From an uncultured Desulfobulbus sp. (GTDB lineage: Bacteria > Desulfobacterota > Desulfobulbia > Desulfobulbales > Desulfobulbaceae), in the NCBI GenBank assembly GCA_946539945.1, contig CAMNHX010000042.1, forward strand, positions 1 through 8,810: a stretch of DNA of 8,810 bases. The letters run 5' to 3'. Every line of letters begins with the position of its first letter. Position 1 is the stretch's first letter. A model generated the notes under the pieces. That model was given only the letters and a program-made list of their open reading frames with translations, was not told the DNA's origin and made no database searches. The translations under genes were made by a program, and so were the position numbers. This document shows, piece after piece, positions 6,083 to 8,810 of the stretch.

Positions 6083-7839
6083 AGACCAGGTAAGAGTGGC
6101 ATGAGTGCATCCACGCGCGCCCTGGTGTCCGGGTCAACCTCTAGAACCTCCGTGTACCAGGGCTTCATGCGGCAGTCAAAGACCACGGGAGACTCAAGCC
6201 CCACGTGGAAACGCCGCACCTGCTGGCTTTTGCCGTGAATATCCGCTGCTGGCTCAAAACGGGTAAAGATGGTCCACAAGAATTCCTGCAAGGAGACTGT
6301 GGCTGCCTCGCTGTCGTCAACCAGGAGGCAGAGGGGCCAATCGCCCAGACTAGGCCAGTTGGCAAGTTCCTGCGCCAGTTCAGGTTTTTGGGAGTAGGCT
6401 TCGCCCTGCACCACGAGCGTGCCGGCTAAAAAGACCTTGGCCCGCTTGCAGGCAGGCGGCAGCGTGCCGTGAAAGTCCTGCGGCAAGTCCCGACGCTGTT
6501 CACCCAAACCCAGCATCATGGCCTTGGACCCGGAGTTGACCGAAGGCCCGGTGTAATCCAGCGTATCCTGCGAGACATTGGCAAAGATGTACAGATCTTG
6601 GTCCCACTGGATGCGCTCCAGAATGTGCTGCCAGAGGCGCGGGAAATCAGCCAGGTCCAGATTGCCATCCGTAAGCAGGAGAAACTTGGAGAGTGAAAGC
6701 TGTCCCTCGCCCAGAATGCGCAGGCCAGCGGCAAAGGCTTCGCGGTTGTAGCGGTTCTGCACCCGGGCCGCAGCCAGGCAGTGAAAGCCTGCCTCGCCAA
6801 AGGTCTTGAGCTGGATCACACCCTTCATCACCAGCGGGAAGAGCGGGGAGAGCAGGTCTTGCAGAAAGTCGCCAATAAAGAAGTCTTCCTGTTTGGGGCG
6901 ACCCACCACTGTAGCCGGATAGATCGCGTCCTTACGGTGGTAGAGGTGGGTAGTGTGGAACACCGGGTAGTCGTGGGCCAGGGAGTTGTAGCCGTAGTGA
7001 TCGCCAAAAGGCCCTTCCGGGCGGCGCTCATGGGGCGGAACCTGTCCCTTGATTGCAAACTCGGCCTCGGCAACCAAGGCATGACCGCCCAAGGGGTCAG
7101 TCGCAAGAGGCAACTTTTCGCCCAGAAGCAGGGAGGCCAGCAGCAGTTCCGGGACGTTTTCCGGCAGGGGTGCAATGGCAGCCAGCATGAGCGCAGGCGG
7201 CCCGCCGATGAAGAGGGTGAGCGGCAGGGGCTGGTTCTGCTGTTCAGCGGCAAAGTAGTGATAGCCGCCGCCCTTGTGAATCTGCCAGTGGATGCCGGTA
7301 GTGGTGTCGTCAAAGCGCTGGATGCGGTACATACCCAGGTTGTGGCCCAAGCCGTTTGGGTGTTCGGTATAAACCAGCGGCAGGGTGACAAAGGGACCAC
7401 CGTCCGAGTGCCAGGAGGTAAGCAGTGGCAGTTCACCCAGACGGCAGGGTTGCTGCAGGCATTCCAGAATCGGTGCTTTTTTGACCCGCTTCAGGCCCAC
7501 GCGCAGGCCCTGGGCCACAAGCCCTCGGGACTGCCACAGCGTGGCAAGTCCTGGAGGCGCGGCCTGTTCAGCCAGGCGCACGAGGGAACGGACAAAGTTC
7601 CGGGGACGCTCACCAAAGGCCAGTTCCAACCGGCTTTGCGTGCCAAAGAGGTTGGTGACCACCGGAAAGGCCGAGCCTTTCACCTTGGTAAAGAGCAGGG
7701 CCGGGCCACCCTGTGCAATGACGCGGCGGTGGATTTCCGCAATTTCAAGGCAGGGATCAACTTCAGTCTCAATGACCTTCAACTCATTTTGGGAGCGGAG
7801 CAGGTCCAGATAGTCGCGCAGGTTACGCAAAAGAGGCAT
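6079..7839 (-). CDS. ubiD: UbiD-family prenylated-FMN decarboxylase
   Basis: A 586-residue member of the UbiD decarboxylase family, whose members use prenylated FMN made by a UbiX partner. It is longer than E. coli UbiD (~497) and closer in size to forms from epsilonproteobacteria and sulfate reducers. In those organisms this family is proposed to act in the futalosine route to menaquinone. Motifs: NLGMYRIQ (167-174) with R172, HWQIHKGGG (184-192), and EGPFGDHYGY (275-284) supplying the paired acidic residues E275 and D280; TTHLYHRKDAIYPATVVG (296-313) and FGEAG (347-351) also fit. R172, E275 and D280 correspond to the catalytic Arg-Glu-Glu triad of fungal Fdc1. The ATG at 7837-7839 begins MPLLRNLRDYLDLL, a typical family start, but lacks a Shine-Dalgarno; a TTG at 7881 is in frame. 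No ubiX is in the window. Another substrate is possible. Confidence 0.93.
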   Translation of the reverse strand: MPLLRNLRDYLDLLRSQNELKVIETEVDPCLEIAEIHRRVIAQGGPALLFTKVKGSAFPVVTNLFGTQSRLELAFGERPRNFVRSLVRLAEQAAPPGLATLWQSRGLVAQGLRVGLKRVKKAPILECLQQPCRLGELPLLTSWHSDGGPFVTLPLVYTEHPNGLGHNLGMYRIQRFDDTTTGIHWQIHKGGGYHYFAAEQQNQPLPLTLFIGGPPALMLAAIAPLPENVPELLLASLLLGEKLPLATDPLGGHALVAEAEFAIKGQVPPHERRPEGPFGDHYGYNSLAHDYPVFHTTHLYHRKDAIYPATVVGRPKQEDFFIGDFLQDLLSPLFPLVMKGVIQLKTFGEAGFHCLAAARVQNRYNREAFAAGLRILGEGQLSLSKFLLLTDGNLDLADFPRLWQHILERIQWDQDLYIFANVSQDTLDYTGPSVNSGSKAMMLGLGEQRRDLPQDFHGTLPPACKRAKVFLAGTLVVQGEAYSQKPELAQELANWPSLGDWPLCLLVDDSEAATVSLQEFLWTIFTRFEPAADIHGKSQQVRRFHVGLESPVVFDCRMKPWYTEVLEVDPDTRARVDALMPLLPGL

Positions 7840-7862
7840 GGTAAGGCAGAAATTTGGGGTTA

Positions 7863-7881
7863 TTGCCGAAACTTCCGGCAA
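7863..7881 (-). other. Short inverted repeat in the ubiD leader
   Basis: TTGCCG (7863-7868) and CGGCAA (7876-7881) are perfectly complementary around a 7-base centre that itself can pair GAA with TTC. The element ends 23 bases before the ubiD ATG. It could be an operator half-site pair or a 5' UTR hairpin; no known regulator motif is recognised. Confidence 0.35.
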
Positions 7882-8113
7882 GGGAGCAGCGTTTCTCGTT
7901 GTGGAAGCGCTTTTTCTGTTTAGCGGGCAGCGGTGCTGGTCCAGGGTTGGGGGCTCGTCGTTTGACCTCCTCCCTTACCTGAAGGCTCAATGTCATTATT
8001 CTACATTACTCCAAGAAAATTCGGGTTTCTAGTATGACATTTTCAAAAAATAAAGTAAAGATGATCTGGATGAAATCGCCATATTTAGATCATTTCCGCT
8101 TTGTCTTTTTACT
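7882..8113. other. Gene-free region upstream of ubiD
   Basis: No coding region is supported here. The minus strand carries a strong AGGAGGT (complement of 7965-7971) with no ATG, GTG or TTG at usable distance. An 8-bp inverted repeat, AATGTCAT (7989-7996) and ATGACATT (8034-8041), encloses a second small stem, AGAAA/TTTCT (8014-8018 with 8026-8030). This is the likely control region of the ubiD-rluB unit, but I cannot assign a -35/-10 pair with confidence. Confidence 0.4.
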
Positions 8114-8325
8114 ACTTTCATCGCTTCGCTGGAAAGTCTGCGTTTCCCGCTTCGCTGAAGGATTTCCAGTGCGCCAGCACGGTGAAAGCAGTCATGGAGA
8201 ATACCGGGAAGGCAGTATGAGATGGACTTTTACCGTACTTCGCACTGAAATACTTTTACCGTGCTTCACACTAAAAAGTTACTTCGCTCAACATGACTTT
8301 TCAGTGCGATAGCACGGTAAAAGTC
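8114..8325. repeat. Cluster of six related asymmetric hairpins
   Basis: Six short stem-loops share one plan: an outer A/T-rich stem, an asymmetric internal loop of 3 against 2 bases, then a short GC inner stem. Units: 8114-8137 (ACTTTC..GAAAGT), 8143-8160 (weaker), 8163-8187 (TTTC..GAAA), 8228-8250 (TTT..AAA, one inner mismatch), 8252-8279 (ACTTTT..AAAAGT), 8295-8325 (GACTTTT..AAAAGTC). Units 3 and 6 are in the opposite orientation: CA-GTGC-loop-GCAC-GGT, against ACC-GTnC-TTC-GCAC-TG in units 4 and 5. Outer stems differ between units by paired changes (TTTC/GAAA versus TTTT/AAAA), which suggests that the fold matters. Units 4 and 5 are tandem with a 26-base period. No transposase or CRISPR-like spacer pattern accompanies them. 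Confidence 0.75.
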
Positions 8326-8627
8326 TAAAAAGTGAAAATGGAAACGCTCTAGCTATCACTTGAAGTCAACGTCTTTATCCTGTGGAGAATTCAGAAATTG
8401 TATTCACAATAGTGTAATGGACACCTATCAAATTACAACATTTTTATGACGGAGGTCAAATATCGATTCTGACATCTCCAAGTAGAGTTACCCTCTCTCC
8501 GGCACATGGAACGCCTTTGCCTCCCCGGTAATTATGAAAATTTCCTGAATGTTATCAGAAAGTTATGCTTATAAATACAGCTTCTCACTCTCAATGTATA
8601 ACCAGAATCAAGAATCAATAAAAAAGA
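8326..8627. other. AT-rich stretch without recognisable genes
   Basis: About 300 bases, visibly poorer in GC than the gene-bearing part of the window. Only very short frames occur. A minus-strand frame at 8433-8507 would encode 24 residues with a GGGGAGG 12 bases upstream of its ATG; I do not regard it as a gene. A plus-strand ACGGAGGTC (8449-8457) also lacks a start codon at usable distance. I see no tRNA, insertion sequence or other recognisable element. Confidence 0.5.
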
Positions 8628-8657
8628 TTGACGTATCACCCGCAGAAAACATATACA
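8628..8657 (+). promoter_or_regulatory. Sigma70-like promoter for the rightward partial gene
   Basis: TTGACG (8628-8633) is one base from the -35 consensus. An 18-base spacer separates it from TATACA (8652-8657). An A-rich tract (8617-8627) just upstream resembles an UP element. Transcription would start near 8664 and run rightward, giving a leader of about 49 bases before the TTG start at 8713. Confidence 0.5.
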
Positions 8658-8662
8658 ATCTC

Positions 8663-8686
8663 TTATGGGAGTTTTCAACCCCATAA
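8663..8686 (+). promoter_or_regulatory. Stem-loop at the predicted transcription start
   Basis: TTATGGG (8663-8669) and CCCATAA (8680-8686) form a perfect 7-bp inverted repeat. After a bulged A (8670), three further pairs (GTT with AAC) close on a TTC loop. It overlaps the start site predicted from the upstream -35/-10 boxes, so it could be an operator or a 5'-end hairpin protecting the transcript. Confidence 0.5.
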
Positions 8687-8712
8687 ACTAATCAGGTTTA
8701 TATAAGGGAACC

Positions 8713-8810
8713 TTGAAAAATTCAAAATCCGCGCTCATCCTCGCAGGTAAACTTGAGGAAGATCGGCAAGTTACAAAAACGGCAATCCAGTTTGTCGGCT
8801 ATTTTGCAAG
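8713..8810 (+). CDS. Partial rightward reading frame, unknown function (runs off the right edge)
   Basis: The frame is open from a TAA at 8689-8691 to the window end. The only plausible start is TTG at 8713-8715, with AAGGGA (8704-8709) just before it. It reads (M)KNSKSALILAGKLEED (first 17 residues) and continues through about 16 more, ending QFVGYFA, with charged and hydrophobic residues mixed as in a soluble protein. Only ~32 residues are visible and I recognise no family. Support comes from the promoter, stem-loop and ribosome site arranged in order upstream, and from its divergence from the minus-strand block. It could equally be chance, since 98 bases is a short open frame. Confidence 0.4.
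   Translation, partial: MKNSKSALILAGKLEEDRQVTKTAIQFVGYFA

Noticed and set aside
8034..8312. Plus-strand 92-codon frame through the hairpin cluster
   Set aside because: The frame is made almost entirely of the hairpin repeats, has no ribosome site, and the translation reflects repeated palindromes.
8114..8325. CRISPR array
   Set aside because: Units are imperfect palindromes in both orientations without constant repeats separated by similar-length unique spacers, and there are no cas genes in view.
8433..8507. Minus-strand 24-codon frame with a GGGGAGG upstream
   Set aside because: Spacing from the ribosome site to ATG (12 bases) is long, the frame is tiny and there is no supporting context.

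Overview
The window looks like chromosomal sequence from a GC-rich anaerobic proteobacterium. A Desulfovibrio/Bilophila-type sulfidogen is my best guess. It rests on the mix of an iron-dependent alcohol dehydrogenase, an XdhC-type molybdenum-enzyme maturation factor and a long UbiD-family decarboxylase of the kind found in futalosine-pathway menaquinone makers. No rRNA or other taxonomic marker is present, so this is inference. Every convincing gene in positions 1-7839 is on the minus strand. The right-hand ~800 bases are visibly AT-richer and contain no confident complete gene.

Read in the direction of transcription (right to left), the layout is as follows. ubiD (7839-6079) overlaps rluB (6082-5360) by a GTGA junction. 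An IHF-beta-like DNA-binding protein follows (5224-4919) and is closed by a strong intrinsic terminator (4831-4888). Next come an EamA-type ten-helix transporter (4786-3878) and xdhC (3797-2667), then a complete iron-containing alcohol dehydrogenase (2301-1099) with its own downstream hairpin. Last is a second, ~91% identical copy of the dehydrogenase gene (539-1), cut by the window edge.

The two dehydrogenase genes are a tandem direct duplication with a unit of ~1.76 kb. The duplicated unit includes the long leader and the last few codons of xdhC, whose degenerate remnant is still visible at ~905-930. This shows that the copy next to xdhC has the ancestral position. A ~70-base block just upstream of both start codons is more conserved than the coding sequence and can form mutually exclusive GC stems, so it is a candidate shared leader regulator.

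The right end holds an inverted repeat (7989-8041), then a dense cluster of at least six small hairpins sharing one architecture (8114-8325), then a featureless AT-rich stretch. At the extreme right is a sigma70-like promoter with a stem-loop at its predicted start site, leading into a partial rightward reading frame that begins with TTG and leaves the window. The hairpin cluster and the duplicated leader are the most unusual features. I did not find a complete new multi-gene system here.
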